Of a stretch of DNA of 64,000 nt, positions 1 through 11,402 are shown in pieces. How positions within the stretch are numbered: position 1 is the first letter of the stretch; each line of letters starts with the position of its first letter. Both the position numbers and the translations under genes were made by a program. Location: contig CM041465.1 in NCBI GenBank assembly GCA_023213395.1, positions 142,917,741 through 142,981,740 of the forward strand. Reading direction: 5' to 3'. The stretch is from Cycas panzhihuaensis. Lineage: Eukaryota > Cycadophyta. The notes beneath the pieces are model-generated. The model saw only the letters and a program-made list of their open reading frames with translations, made no database searches and had not been told where the DNA came from.

Positions 1-416
1 CTCAACATAACTAAAATCATTACCTTATTAGGACAAAGTATGAGATATGTTAAGGAGTATACAAATTAGGTTATTATTCCCAACTTTAGTCTCAAGTATT
101 GGTATGAATAATATATATAGATATGTATGAAATATATGATGATATGCATAAGTAACATGCATAATATTGTGCATGAGGCATATATAAGGGGATAATGGTC
201 TTCAAAATACATATTGTAGAGTGTATATTTTGAGTTGAAATCTCTAAGAGTGAATGAGTGATCTTCATAGAGAGGGAATCCATGACATGATTAAGTAGCC
301 TAAGAAAACCTCTCATGAGTGAGAAGTGTCATGTGAGTACCAAAAATATATATATGAGGGAACTTGGTTTATACTCATGGTGAAGTGAATCATAATTTAT
401 ATTTATTATGGAGTAA
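1..416. other. AT-rich flank left of Gypsy-1, no gene seen
   Basis: No recognisable coding region, RNA gene or retroelement boundary is visible. The only open frame, 74 codons on the minus strand at 92-316, has low-complexity Ile/Tyr/Ser composition and resembles no family. This is the pre-insertion flank of Gypsy-1; the last five bases before the element (417-421, GTTCA) form its target-site duplication and recur at 15497-15501. Confidence 0.5.
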
Positions 417-421
417 GTTCA

Positions 422-819
422 TGTTATATAACCACATGTGGTTAGCTAAATCAACACACTAGTACTAATGACTAGGGCATTATGTGGTTAAGTGCTAGTT
501 ATTAACTTTTATGTATGAGCCATTAAATCCACCAATGAAATAAAAGGTCATTTATCCCACCAATAGTATTACATACAAAAAGCCCTATTTTATCTATTTA
601 AGGGTTACGAATTATAAAAAAGGTTTGTTATGCAACTATCTTCTCTTGAGAGAGTTATACTTTGGTACTTCTTTAGTTCCCTTTTATGATCATTTGGTGC
701 TCTTTGGTATACTTCATTTATGAAATCAGTTTCCAATATCAATAAACTTGTTACACATCATTTTTATTCTCCATTTTCATTTTTGTGTATGAGTGAATAG
801 TTGGAAAAGACACATCCCA
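422..819 (+). repeat. Gypsy-1 5' LTR
   Basis: This 398-bp repeat starts TGTTATATAACC and ends CACATCCCA, and pairs with 15110-15496. The motifs TTAAGTGCTAGTTATTAA, CCACCAATGAAATAAAAG and CTTCTCTTGAGAGAGTTATA are shared by both copies. The stretch CTATTTAAGGGT at about 594-605 is a plausible TATA-like core promoter at the same place in both LTRs. Copies are visibly diverged and differ by small indels, so the insertion is old. Confidence 0.92.
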
Positions 820-821
820 AG

Positions 822-835
822 TAGTATCAAAGTGG
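822..835 (+). other. Gypsy-1 primer-binding site (degraded)
   Basis: TAGTATCAAAGTGG lies two bases after the 5' LTR. It is a decayed form of TGGTATCAGAGC, complementary to the 3' end of initiator-Met tRNA; the Gypsy-2 counterpart at 17682 is intact. The changes are G-to-A transitions, as expected from deamination on the other strand. Confidence 0.8.
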
Positions 836-1053
836 AGTTGCAAGTCATCCATGATAGAAAAAATAAGATCAAGAGAAAGTAGGAGTAGTGGAAGGAGTAA
901 GAAAAAGTGGATTTTTTTCCCTCGGTAAAATTCTAAAAACCCTCTCCTACTTCCATTTTTTTGTTTCTATGTTGTTACTAATTTTCAAATATTATAATCA
1001 ACTATAAGTAGGAAGCAAGACTCCTACCCTTCCCTATCCCCTAATTATTAAGT

Positions 1054-1077
1054 AAAGACCCTATATTAAGGGTCTTT
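1054..1077 (+). other. Leader hairpin of Gypsy-1
   Basis: AAAGACCC (1054-1061) is perfectly complementary to GGGTCTTT (1070-1077), leaving an 8-base loop. The same position in Gypsy-2 (18067-18090) can form an equivalent stem using G-U pairs, so the structure is conserved although the loop sequence is not. Confidence 0.6.
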
Positions 1078-1801
1078 AAAAATCATAAGAATTTTTCATT
1101 TTAGTCAAAGCATGTATGTGTATACATCTATATGTGAAGTAAAGTAGATAACACTGCATATACAAGCCTTAAATAGAAACTGGCTATGGGATTGAGCCTT
1201 CATATATCTTTGGATATATCAAAGGACCCTTATAGGTTCCCTTACCTTACCTAGCACAGGAAAATTATTAGTCTTCTATCCTTTGTAGTGCACCGATTAG
1301 TAGTTAATACTAAGAAGTTACTTCCCACGAACACTCCAACATGCCTATCATGACTATGGGTATAAATTTTCTCCATATTTAGTAATTAAAGAGATTGGAT
1401 CGAGCAATAGTAATGACTAAGAAGTTTATTAAGGGGCCTACAAAACCCTGTATACCTTATTTTGTAAGTTTTATGTACTTTTATATACAGTCTAAAATTA
1501 TTAAGACTAATATACTTCCAAACATAAATTACTAAAATTGTTGGACATCTAAATACTATTAAGATTATTATATATTTAAATAAACATTATTAAAATTATA
1601 ATAATAGTATCACCTTGAATTGTAGAAGCAATGGTATAATAACAACACACAAACATAACAATCTAAATTATAATAATAGTAATACAATAAATAGCATATG
1701 AGTATTGCAACTTGAATTCTTTCCATCCAGACCTTCAACTTAGTTTTAAATTTATTACCTAGTTGAGCCCAATCTCTACCTTTTGATCCACTCTAGAAAA
1801 G

Positions 1802-1804
<3 letters not shown>

Positions 1805-1838
<34 letters not shown>
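1805..1838. repeat. (AG)n microsatellite
   Basis: Seventeen uninterrupted AG dinucleotides in the Gypsy-1 leader. Gypsy-2 has a longer purine-rich tract in the comparable part of its leader (about 18547-18640). Confidence 0.95.
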
Positions 1839-1841
<3 letters not shown>

Positions 1842-2339
1842 ATAGGGTTACTTTAGTGAATACTTATCTAATTCTAATGAAACTTACAATGTTAACTCAA
1901 GACAAAAAAAAATATATTATCAATTCATACATCTTATTTTAATTAGCGTGTCACACTAATCACTTTTCACTAGGCTAGTTTTAACTACCATTTTTAGAAA
2001 AAACATGCTATAGACACTTGTGGGCCCCATAGGTAAGAAAATTTCACTTAAAACCCACTCATACCCTCCTAATGAGTTTTTGGTACTTATTTTAATTTAC
2101 TTAGTAATTTTCTTACTTATTTTTAGGGTTAATATGCTATAGACACCCTCCCTCACTCTACCCTCCCCTTCCAACTACCACCTCTTTTCTCCTTTATTTA
2201 AATTTCCACTTCTTTAAACCTTATTCTGTCTATTTATTCCCCTAATTTAGTAAATCCTATTCTACCTTACTAATCATATCTCTTACATCCTTTCTACTTA
2301 CTTGTGTTCCTCTTCTTACAATTCCCTTCTATCTCTATG

Positions 2340-3290
2340 ATGGTTCCTCTCACTTAGGTAGAATACATCTTTGTATTGAAAACTTAATTCTCAGATATTT
2401 AGAAAGAAGTAAAGGCTATTGTATCTTCTCTTACATTAAAGTCTAACATAACTACAATATTGAACTAGATGGCATAGATGACATCTTAAACATCATAATA
2501 AACCTCCTAATCTATAAGCAACACTCTACTATAATAGATAAGAAATCCTCTTTTACAACAACAACAACAACTTCATCATAAGATAAATATTCCTAACTTT
2601 GATCTAAATCTCAAGGATAACACATGTAGTTGGATAAGTAAACTAAGATCCTTATTTTTCCTCAATATAATATTTAAGGATGAGTAATTATTGTTTGCAT
2701 CCATTCATATAAAAGGTAGAGCATATCATTAGTTCTATTAATGGCAATACAAATATCCTATAAATAAGACATGGGTATATTTCTCTACTTATTTCTTTGA
2801 TCAGTATGAAGAGACCTGGAACCAATCCTTCTTCAACTAGCTTATAGGATTGAAATAAGTATCATTAGTTGAAGCTTATATTATAAAATTTTATCACCTA
2901 AAAGTTGGATAAGCAAGTATGGGTTAATACTTATATCATGAGATTGAAAGAGCACATCTAAATATGCCTAAAAACTTTAGAAATCTCAAGTCTAAATGAT
3001 GTAATAAGAATAGCCAAAGCAGTGAAAGCATAATTTGTAATAGAAAGGACATCCTTTTTCAAATGAGATTCCACATGGTACTAATGACTATGATAAGTTA
3101 AGTTCCTACAATAATGACCTTGGGTTGATGATTCACAAAGACCTATAATAGAGTACCATTCTAAAGAATTCTAGACCAAACGCATCTATGTTCCACTAAT
3201 AGAGGCATATTGACACATAGAAGTTGCCCTTTATATATCCAATAATCTAAAAAATACACCCAAAAATATAGTAGAGTTTGCAAGGCCAAG
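2340..3290 (+). pseudogene. Gypsy-1 gag (degenerate)
   Basis: The likely start ATG at 2340 aligns with the gag start of Gypsy-2 at 19083. Read across frames, the region retains a plant Retrotrans_gag-type capsid: a SWISKL segment near 2635, an aromatic-rich YFSTYFFDQYEETW segment near 2770-2820 and a HEIERAHLNMPK segment near 2940. Gag would form the capsid of the retrotransposon particle. No CCHC knuckle is legible. Many in-frame stops, mostly TAG/TAA, make it non-functional. Confidence 0.7.
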
Positions 3291-3399
3291 AGAGTGGTAT
3301 TCATAATTGATCCCATACTATACCTTGAAGGAGACTTTGATCTTGAATAAAAATTTGAAGAAGAACCCCCCAAGAGCCTTTCTCAACTCTAGAGATAGA

Positions 3400-5452
3400 A
3401 GTTTTCTTATCTATTATAGCCTCCACTTCATGCCCTAAGCCATTATATATCAAAATAACACTTAAGAAAACACATATTACCATCCTGATCAATGGTGGTA
3501 TGTTGCTAAAATTCATTGATGTTTCTTTAGATAAACAACTAAATCTTTATATTGTGCCTAGAACTAGATTTACATGTTCCCTACTAAGATATTATACTTT
3601 TCATTATGTAGGAATAATTAAGAATCTTATCATCTAAAATGGTACTTATAAGTTAGTCTTAGATTTCTTTGTCATATCCATAAGTGGATTGGATATTATC
3701 CTTAGAGTCTAGTGGCTCTAACCCCTAGGAACATATAACACTAACAACTTCCCCCACTAACCATTCATTCTATTTAAGGACCATATGGGATAAACCCACA
3801 AACTCTATTAGATACAACCTTTTCTTAGTAAATTAATTTTACAAAATTATATGCATAAATAACTAAGAAACCAAGTAGGATATATTATATATATATTAAT
3901 AACATCCAAGCTTATATAGATATTCATCAAGGTAAACAACACACTTTTAATAAATATCTAGCCATTTTTACCCCCTTGTTGGTCCCCCACTAGATCACCG
4001 GTGTTACTACACCATTGAGTTGAAAATTTACTATGACCTTATTTATCTTTAGTCTTATAAAAATATATACTTTAATAAAATAAATTTACTAATAAACTAA
4101 TAGAGATAGGGATAATCCAACCTAGCAGGAGCCCATACATTACCTTTATTATGTTAATTTAGATAAAAGATGGGTCATGTAGGCTTTGCATTAATTATCA
4201 TAAGATCAATAAAATAATTATAAAAAATAAAATTTCACTTCAAAAATTAATGACAAGTTAGATGAAATTTATAGTGCCATATTGTTTATCAAATTAGATC
4301 TCTAGTCAAGATATTATCAAATTCCTATTGCACCTAAAGACTTATACAAAACTACCTTTTAAATACATCATAGCTACTTCGAGTTTCATGTGGTACCTTT
4401 TAGCATATGTAATACTTCAACCACATTTCAATCTCTAATTAACAAGATTTTTTCCCCATAAGTTAGCAAATCCATCATTTTTTTTTTGGATAATATTCTT
4501 ATATATAGCATGTACATGGCCCTTCATACTTATCATTTAGAAATAATTTTTATAAAATTTAGCCAAATACCAATTATATACTAAGCTATCTAAATATGAG
4601 TTTGGTAAGTCTAAATTGCAATACCTATGCCACATTATCTTATTAGAAGGTATTAAAGTCAATCTCGAAAAAATATTAGCTATTACAATTTGGCCAATAC
4701 TAAAAATCCTCAGTTATATACCTTTGTAGAACTTATAGGATATTATTGATAACTTGTTTGAAATTATATAATTCTAGCAATCCCATTAACTAATTTACTT
4801 TGAAAAGACTCTTTCTAATGGTCACCTACTATAAATAATACCTTTAATCATCTTAAACAAGTCATATCCTCCACTTTAGTTTTGGCCATATTAGACTTCT
4901 CTCAACCTTTCTAACTAGAATGCGACACATCAAGCTTTAGCTTAGGTGTAGCACTTATGCAAAACCTTAATCTAATTAGATTTAAAAGTAAAAAACTTAA
5001 AGATCATTAATGTAGGTTATCAATGCACCAAAAGGAAATAAAGACTATTCTCCACACCATTAAAAAACGGTGTCAATATCTTATTAGCTCAAAATTCATT
5101 ATCTTAATAGACCACTATAGCTTTCAACACCTATTAGACTATCTAGTTATATCAAAAGAATAGGCTATGTGGGTTGAACACCTCTAAGTTTTTGACTTCA
5201 TGGCCATTTATAAAAAAGATAAAGATAATGCCATGGCAAATGCCCTTTCTTGCCTTCTAACTAACCCTTCCATGATTCCCCTAAATGAATCTTCTATTTA
5301 TGTCATCTCTACACCTCACCTAACATTGGTACAAGAATTAGTTTTAGATAACTAGTCCTAATCAAATTATGCAAAATGGGCCAATAAAATTCATACTGAA
5401 AAATGATTATATATGAAACAACCTTCTTTTATATTAAAACCACATTTTTGTA
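3400..5452 (+). pseudogene. Gypsy-1 pol, part 1: protease, RT, RNase H, start of integrase
   Basis: The protease is recognised from an ILINGGMLLKFI segment near 3485-3520 in which the catalytic Asp of the D-G-G motif reads Asn. The RT palm at 4483-4494 reads FLDN instead of YxDD, so both the aromatic residue and the second Asp are altered. RNase H follows at about 4860-5270, with the family's FQLECD-like start and a degraded DH motif. The N-terminal integrase linker then runs into the Copia-A insertion at 5453-5457. Stops occur every few dozen codons. The alignment partner is Gypsy-2 20270-22360. Confidence 0.78.
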
Positions 5453-5457
5453 CACCA

Positions 5458-5811
5458 TGTGAGTCATAGAGGAGCAGAGCGAGACTTTACACTGAGTGCA
5501 TTTTAAATTAACAAGGAATTTCTAATGATGGCAGTGTTAAAAAATACCAGGGAGGTATTCCCACCCCTTAAATAGATATCTGGGGAGGCAGCAAGTGCCA
5601 TCAACCTGACATGCATATTAGTCGATAAAATATTAAATAACATTAAAAAATAATAATGAATAATTATTGCACATACCTTAATAATATAGTGTTGGCTCTA
5701 GGTCCCTTTAGGTGGCTATTGGTAGGCTCTATGTGCCCTAGGGGCCTTAAAAGTGGCTTTGAGGGGCCCTAAGCACATGATTCTTCAAATACATTAGGGT
5801 TTATCTCAATA
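5458..5811 (-). repeat. Copia-A 3' LTR
   Basis: Pairs base for base in length with 13463-13816. On the minus strand it begins TATTGAGATAAACCC (TG changed to TA) directly after the PPT and ends with ACA. The shared core includes TACCAGGGAGGTATTCCCAC, itself a small palindrome, and a TATTTAAGGGG promoter-like motif on the minus strand. Confidence 0.93.
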
Positions 5812-5825
5812 TTCTCCCCCATAAG
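5812..5825 (-). other. Copia-A polypurine tract
   Basis: On the minus strand, TTATGGGGGAGAA immediately precedes the 3' LTR. It is the usual copia purine primer for plus-strand DNA synthesis and fixes the LTR boundary at 5811. Confidence 0.85.
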
Positions 5826-5864
5826 CCTAATGTGGATGACTCCTAAACTTTCTCTAAACTTCTA

Positions 5865-7560
5865 GAATTTGATCTTTCTCAAAGCCTTTGTAAAAATATC
5901 TGTTGTCTAATCTTTGGTACTACAATAAGCTAACTCGATCTCTTCTTCTTGCATAAGTTCCTGAATGAAGTGGTGTTGAGTCTCAACATATTTTGTTCTG
6001 CTATGTGATACCAGATTCTTAACCATTTGGATAGTGATTTGATTATCACACCAATTTCTGGTGGGACCTTAATGTTTGATCTGGAAATCCTATAATAGTC
6101 TTCTTATCCATATTGACTCATATGCTCCTATAAATGCTACTTTATATTCTACCTCAATTGTGGATAAGGAGACCGTATTCTACTTCTTTATACTCCAAGC
6201 TACTACTACTAGTCCCATATTGAATATATAACCTCTTGTAGACTTTCTATCATCAACATCACCTGTCTAATTTGAATTTGTGTAGACAATCAACTGAAAT
6301 TTGGATGTATCTTTGTAATATAATCCAAAATCTAGAGTTCCTTTAAGGTATTTAAGGATTCTTATGGAAGCTTTCTAGTGAGAGGTCTTTAGATCCTACA
6401 TGAACCTAGATACAACACTGACTGAGTGTGTTATATCTAGTCAGACAGATGTCAAATAAAATGCCAATGAGTTGTCTATAGAGAGTTGGATTAACCAAGG
6501 TAGAGTCATCCATCTTAGATAGTTTGATTCTAATTTCTACTAGGGTTACTAATGGTTTGTAGTCTATCATTTTAAACCTTTGTAGTAGATCCAATGTATA
6601 TTTGTATTAAGAGATAAAGATTCCCTATTTGTCTTGCTAGACTTCTAATCTTAGGAAGTAATGCATAAGGCCTAAGTCTATCATCTTGAATTCCTTACAC
6701 ATAGCATCCTTAAATTAATGTAAGAGATGGGAGTCATTTCTGGTATAAACTAGGTCATTCACATAAAGACCTATAATCAAAATTGAGCTTCCCTTAATTT
6801 GAGTATACAAGCTTAGATCCGCTTGAGATCTCTCAAACCCTTAATCTCTGAAATACTTGTCTATGCTAGAATACTAAGACCTGGGTGCTTATTTTAGTCC
6901 ATATAGTGCCTTTTTTAATTTGTACACTTTGTTCTCTTCCCCCCTGACTTCAAAACTGAGGGGTTGAGTGACATAGATGTCTTCTTTGATATATCCATTT
7001 AGGAAAGCACTTTTCACATCCATTTGATAGACTTTCTAACCCATTTGAGTTACTAGACTCATCATAATTCAAATAGATTCCAACTTAGTAATAAGAGTAA
7101 ATGTTTCTGTATAGTCTATGCCTTCTCTTTGAGCATATCATTTTGTAACCAATCTAGCTTTATATTTATCAATGGAGCCATCTGAGTAGAACTTGGTCTT
7201 ATAGACCCGTTTTGTGCCAATAGTTTTCTTCTTTGGTGGTAAGTCAAATAATGGACTTGTACTCATCTTCCATGGCTTTATGCCAACATTCATATTGATT
7301 AGCCTCAGCAGAGGATTGAGGCTTATGAGTTTCTAGTACCTTGTTCATTAAGGCAAAGTTGACCCTATGTGAGCATGTAGATCTTCTATTGTTATCCAAG
7401 ATATATCCCAAGTCATGGTTGCGATGAACCCATTTAGGTAGGTATTGTGTTGGAGGTTGAGATGAAGTTCCCTCCCCACTAGGTTCATGGATACTTCTCC
7501 TAAAATTAAACATAGGAGGCACATATTTAGACTTAGAAGATGTGTCAAATTTAATGGCAA
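5865..7560 (-). pseudogene. Copia-A reverse transcriptase and RNase H (degenerate)
   Basis: Read on the minus strand, the RT N-terminal part (7522-7244) ends in a segment with ECWHKAMEDEYKSI, typical of the copia RT_RVT2 start. The palm motif at 6765-6754 reads YVND where YVDD is expected, losing a catalytic Asp. The thumb/connection part (6594-6406) contains PLVTL, IKLSKMDDSTLVNPTLYRQL and is clearly copia-like. RNase H (about 6330-5870) retains SRTKYVETQHHFI and TDIFTKAL. Stops and frameshifts between these blocks rule out function. Confidence 0.88.
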
Positions 7561-8895
7561 TATCCTTCTTCTTTTCCCAATTATCTTAGTAGTAGGTGTC
7601 TTCTTGAAACTTGACATCTCTGCTCAACATAACTTTTCTTGATTTTGGATCATAGACCTTATAAGACTTAGAAGTTTCACTATATCCAATGAAGATACAT
7701 TTGACACTATGGTCATCCAATTTGATTCTTATTTGATCAGGAATATGGGCATATACAATGCATCCAAATACCTTGAGATGATGTATACTTGGCTTATAAC
7801 CAGTCCATGATTCTTCTAAAGTTTTCCATCTAAGTGCCTTAGTGGAGCATCTATTGAGTAAGTAGACAGCTGTGTGAACTAATTCAACCCAAAATTTGTG
7901 GCCCAAACTCTTATCTGTAAGCATACATCTTGCCATTTTAACTATAGTTTGACTCTTACTTTCCATTACACCATTTTGTTATGGGTTGTAAGGGTTGGTG
8001 AATTTTCTTTTGATCCCATGGTGGATACAATAATCCTTAAAGGCATTGGATGTAAACTCTCCCATATTATTTGATCTTAGAGATAGAATTTTATATCCAC
8101 TTTGTCACTCTACAAAGGTTTTGAAATCAACAAAGTGGTCAAAGGCATCTAATTTATATTTTAGGAAGAAAACCCATGTCTTCTTTGTGAAGTCATCAAT
8201 GAAGGTGGGGAAATATTTTGCACCTACTAGAGAAGAAGTATTTATAGTTCCATAAATGTCTATGTATGCTAATCGAAGAGGGCCTAATGCTTAATGACTA
8301 TAATCTAGAAAATGTTCTCTATGGTACTTACCAAGGAGGCACCCTTCACATAAGTTTTTATTGACATCAATGTGTCATAAACCATTAACCATGTACATCC
8401 TTTTCATAAGAGCCAAGCTGTTGTAGTTAAGGTGACCAAAACTTCTATGCCACAAGTCACTATCCATGGTAGTTAAAGTTTTGAGGGTATAGGTATCTGA
8501 AGGAGTGAGTATAAGTTTAAATATACGATCCTTAGTCATTTTTCCTTTAGTAACAATAGTTTTATTTTTCCTCTTATCTTTAATAACACACTCACTATTG
8601 TCAAAAATCACCTTGTAATCCTGTCCCATCATCTATCCTACTGATAGAAAGTTCTTCCTTATAGTAGGGACATATAATACATCATCTAGATGCCTATATT
8701 CACCTATATCAATCATCAAAGTTATGTTACCTTTCCCAACTGATTCATGGGAGGTATTATCTCTAAACATGATGGAGCCTTTTCTATTTTTATCCAAGGT
8801 TTGAAACAGATGTTCTTTGTGGGTCATGTGTGTTGAACAACATAAATCAATGTACTAGCTATCATCATTTTCATCCTTAGCAGAAAAGCTAGATA
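7561..8895 (-). pseudogene. Copia-A protease and integrase (degenerate)
   Basis: The protease active site (about 8855-8838) reads D-L-C followed by CSTHMTHKEHLF where D-S-G is expected, so it is inactive. GAG-pre-integrase follows with DLWHRSFGHLNYNSLALMKR (8632-8375) and a CEGC pair completing the HHCC zinc site. The integrase core keeps a first Asp (YIDIYG). The second is changed in SNNMGEFTS (Asp to Asn), and the Glu is retained in GVMESKSQ near 7966. The C-terminal domain (7966-7586) keeps HLKVFGC and CIFIGYSETSKSYKVYDP. Integrase would join element DNA to the genome; this copy cannot. Confidence 0.88.
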
Positions 8896-10028
8896 GGAAT
8901 AATCTATTATTAACCTTTGATTTAAATGGATTTTGAGCATGTCTTCTAGTTGGTGGTCCATATTTTGAGAAGCATTTATCTTCATTGTGACCACTTCTAT
9001 GGCAATAAGTACAATACAATGGATCTCTTCTTTTATAAATTAGACTTCTACTTCTTGGATGAGATCGGTCAATATTGAAGGATCTCTCCTTTTCCTCATA
9101 AGGTTAAGGAGGGTTGTCTCTTGGTCTATTGTCATGATATTCCTGATTTGACCTTGAAGATTGAGAATTCCCTTGGCAATTTGGATAACAAGTATGATTT
9201 TCAAATTGTCTTCTTTGATTTATATTCCTTGGAGGGTTGTCATGCTATTGGGCTCCTTCTTACCTCCTTTAGAGAGGGGCTTGATATCTTGGAGGGCCTT
9301 ATCTAGTATCCCTTCTAGGATTTTCATCTTTTCTTCCTGGAGGTGATTCCTTTTGCCTTGAGGTTTCTACTTAGGAGTTGGATTGAATACAAGCCTTTGT
9401 AGTAAAGGCATGTTCTAGAGATTTATTTACACTTTGTTGCTCCTCTATAGACATAAGTATGACACTAAGTTATTCTACTTTGAGAGTTCTTAGATCCTTT
9501 GAAACACTAATACAAGTATCCACTATTTCAAAATGTCTAATAGCTCCAATACATCTAATGATCCTTTTAACTACCCTTTATTTAGTTAGGGTATCTCCAA
9601 GAGACCTCATTTAGTTTACAATGTCTTAGACTTTGGTCATAAACCCTGTTACTGATTCATTAAGCATCATGCATAAATTTTTAAACTTGCTCCTTAAGTT
9701 CTATAGTTTAGAGGAGGCTACTCCTTCATATATTATCTATAAGATGTCCCAAGCTTACTTTGACTTAACTAATTCACTAACTCGTGGGAACACATGGTCT
9801 TCAAGAGCATAGAAGATGAGTGCTAAAGATTCATTATCTTTCTTGACATTTTCCTTATAGGTAGCCTTTTTTTGCATCAGATGGGTTTTATCCTAATTCA
9901 TTGTAGCTTGTCTTCATAATTTCCCATATGTCATTAGCTATAAGGATGGGTCTCATCCTCCTACTTTAATTTAAGAAATTATTTCCATCAAATTTGGGGA
10001 TAATCATGTTGCCAAATCTGGAAGTCAT
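8896..10028 (-). pseudogene. Copia-A gag with CCHC zinc knuckle (degenerate)
   Basis: The start is set at the minus-strand ATG at 10028, followed by residues ending NMIIPKFDGNNFLN, the DUF4219-type opening of copia gag. A UBN2-like capsid region follows (about 9950-9400). A complete CX2CX4HX4C knuckle (CTYCHRSGHNEDKC) is encoded at 9013-8972 and would bind element RNA. Frame changes and stops occur throughout the middle. The knuckle is one of the best preserved parts. Confidence 0.85.
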
Positions 10029-10099
10029 ATTGAACTAAAGTTTTGTTAATCAAAGGTGACAAATAAGCTCGCAAAAGTTGAATTTGAATGTCAGAAAAA

Positions 10100-10560
10100 A
10101 AAAGGTTTGAGTTTGAAATTTACTTCCAAGAATAACCCAAGGTTTTACCCAAAGTTTGAATAAATGAACTAGTACCTATTAAAGCTACTAGGCTCTAAGT
10201 TTAAGTTTCTCCTAGGGAAACCTTCGGTTACTATTCTGTCTAGTGGTGTCTACCCATATATGGCAAAATAGGGACCCAATATATCAGTACATAAGTGTTA
10301 GGCTCTATATACCTCAGTACGCAGGCTACTAAGAAGCCTTTTACACCCCCCTGAATTATGGACCCACTTATGCCAGACTTATGCCTAACGATAGATCTAG
10401 CGGTGAAGGTTCTTGGACCAAAGGAACTCAGCCTCTCCAAGCCTAGCCTTGGTATCCAAACACCATAAATGGAATAGGTTCTTCACCTTATCCTATCACT
10501 AAATACACTTAATAGCTAATATTTATCCTCATCCAATATGAGTAGGCCAAGTACCGTGTG
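10100..10560 (-). other. Copia-A pre-gag leader module, shared with Copia-B
   Basis: On the minus strand this segment aligns with 51170-51480 on the plus strand of Copia-B: both hold CRTTAGGCATAAGTCTG, CAGGGGGGT, ACTGAGGTATAT, GGGTAG..CACCACTAGA and TAGTAACC..AG in the same order and spacing just upstream of gag. It overlaps a 66-codon minus-strand frame (10440-10240), but its counterpart in Copia-B does not preserve that frame, so I treat it as a leader RNA segment and not a gene. It is richer in GC than its surroundings. Confidence 0.7.
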
Positions 10561-10889
10561 CAAAGTGGTAACTTTAGGGGTCCTAATTGTTACCCTTACA
10601 AGGTTGAAAAATCAAGGTGGTTTAATTTGGGATTATCTTTTTTAATGTGAAAAATAAATTAATTAGTAATGTAGTCTTGCTTAGGGTTTTGAAATATTCC
10701 TTTTATACCAAAAAAAAAAAAAACTTGAATGAAGTACAATAACCTCTAAGCAAGATTAGATAAATAGTGTGATCTTGAAGGAAATATGCAAGTAATCACT
10801 TTCCAAAAAAAATGCAATGCCTTTAAATGAAATATTCCTTTGGAAAATAACGTGAACTAACAACTAGATGTTACTTTTATAAGTGCAAT

Positions 10890-11047
10890 AAGTGTATGAA
10901 CTTTTCAACAATCATTAATGAAGAATGTTTTCAACAAGTGTAATAACTTTTCAATAATGATGAATGAAGAATGCTTTCAATAAGTGTATAAAAATTTCAA
11001 TAATGATGAATGAAGAGTGCTTTTAACAAGTGTATGAACTTTTTAAC
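10890..11047. repeat. 46-bp tandem repeat in the Copia-A leader
   Basis: Units begin with AAGTGTA at 10890, 10936, 10982 and 11028, giving three full 46-bp copies and one partial copy. Each ends in a GAATGTTTTCAA-like sequence. The corresponding place in TRG-3 (about 47825-47910) holds only about one and a half units, so the array expanded in this element. Confidence 0.85.
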
Positions 11048-11375
11048 AAAACATATGCCTTTAGAAGAATTAAAAAAAATTTAATAAATCAATGAACATA
11101 TAATGAATAATCTCAAATACTCTTTGAAAATAGAATGATTAAACAAACTTTATAATGAAATCTTTCCTACAAAGTAACTAAGATCTTTAAGTATGTAGAT
11201 TTGAAACAAAATCTTCTTAATGATGAACAAATAAAAAAAATTAATAAGATCTAAGATTTTAATTTTTCAAACGAATAAACATTAGCTTGAGCAAGAAAAT
11301 GACCAAAATTTTTAACATAAGATGACTAATTATTTCTTTCCACCATAATGAGAATGTATGAGGGAAAAATTCTGA

Positions 11376-11402
11376 TATATATATATATATATATATATAT
11401 TT
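11376..11402. repeat. (TA)n microsatellite
   Basis: An AT dinucleotide run in the conserved leader module. The same spot in TRG-3 also holds a TA run (about 41415-41433), next to which Gypsy-3 inserted. Confidence 0.9.

Larger units (their letters stand above)
836..2339 (+). other. Gypsy-1 untranslated leader
   Basis: About 1.5 kb between PBS and gag with no coding potential. Blocks align with the leader of Gypsy-2 (17695-19082), for example the region around GGTCTTTAAAAATCATA (1071 and 18084), and a C/T-rich run just before gag in both. It contains a hairpin (1054-1077) and a GA microsatellite (1805-1838). Confidence 0.7.

Noticed and set aside
5458-5811. Palindromic core TACCAGGGAGGTATTCCC in Copia-A LTRs as an operator
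   Set aside because: Short symmetry in both LTR copies is expected from their common origin; nothing else supports a protein-binding role.
10240-10440. 66-codon minus-strand frame in the Copia-A pre-gag leader as a small accessory protein
   Set aside because: The aligned region in Copia-B has several indels and stops in all frames; conservation looks nucleotide-level.
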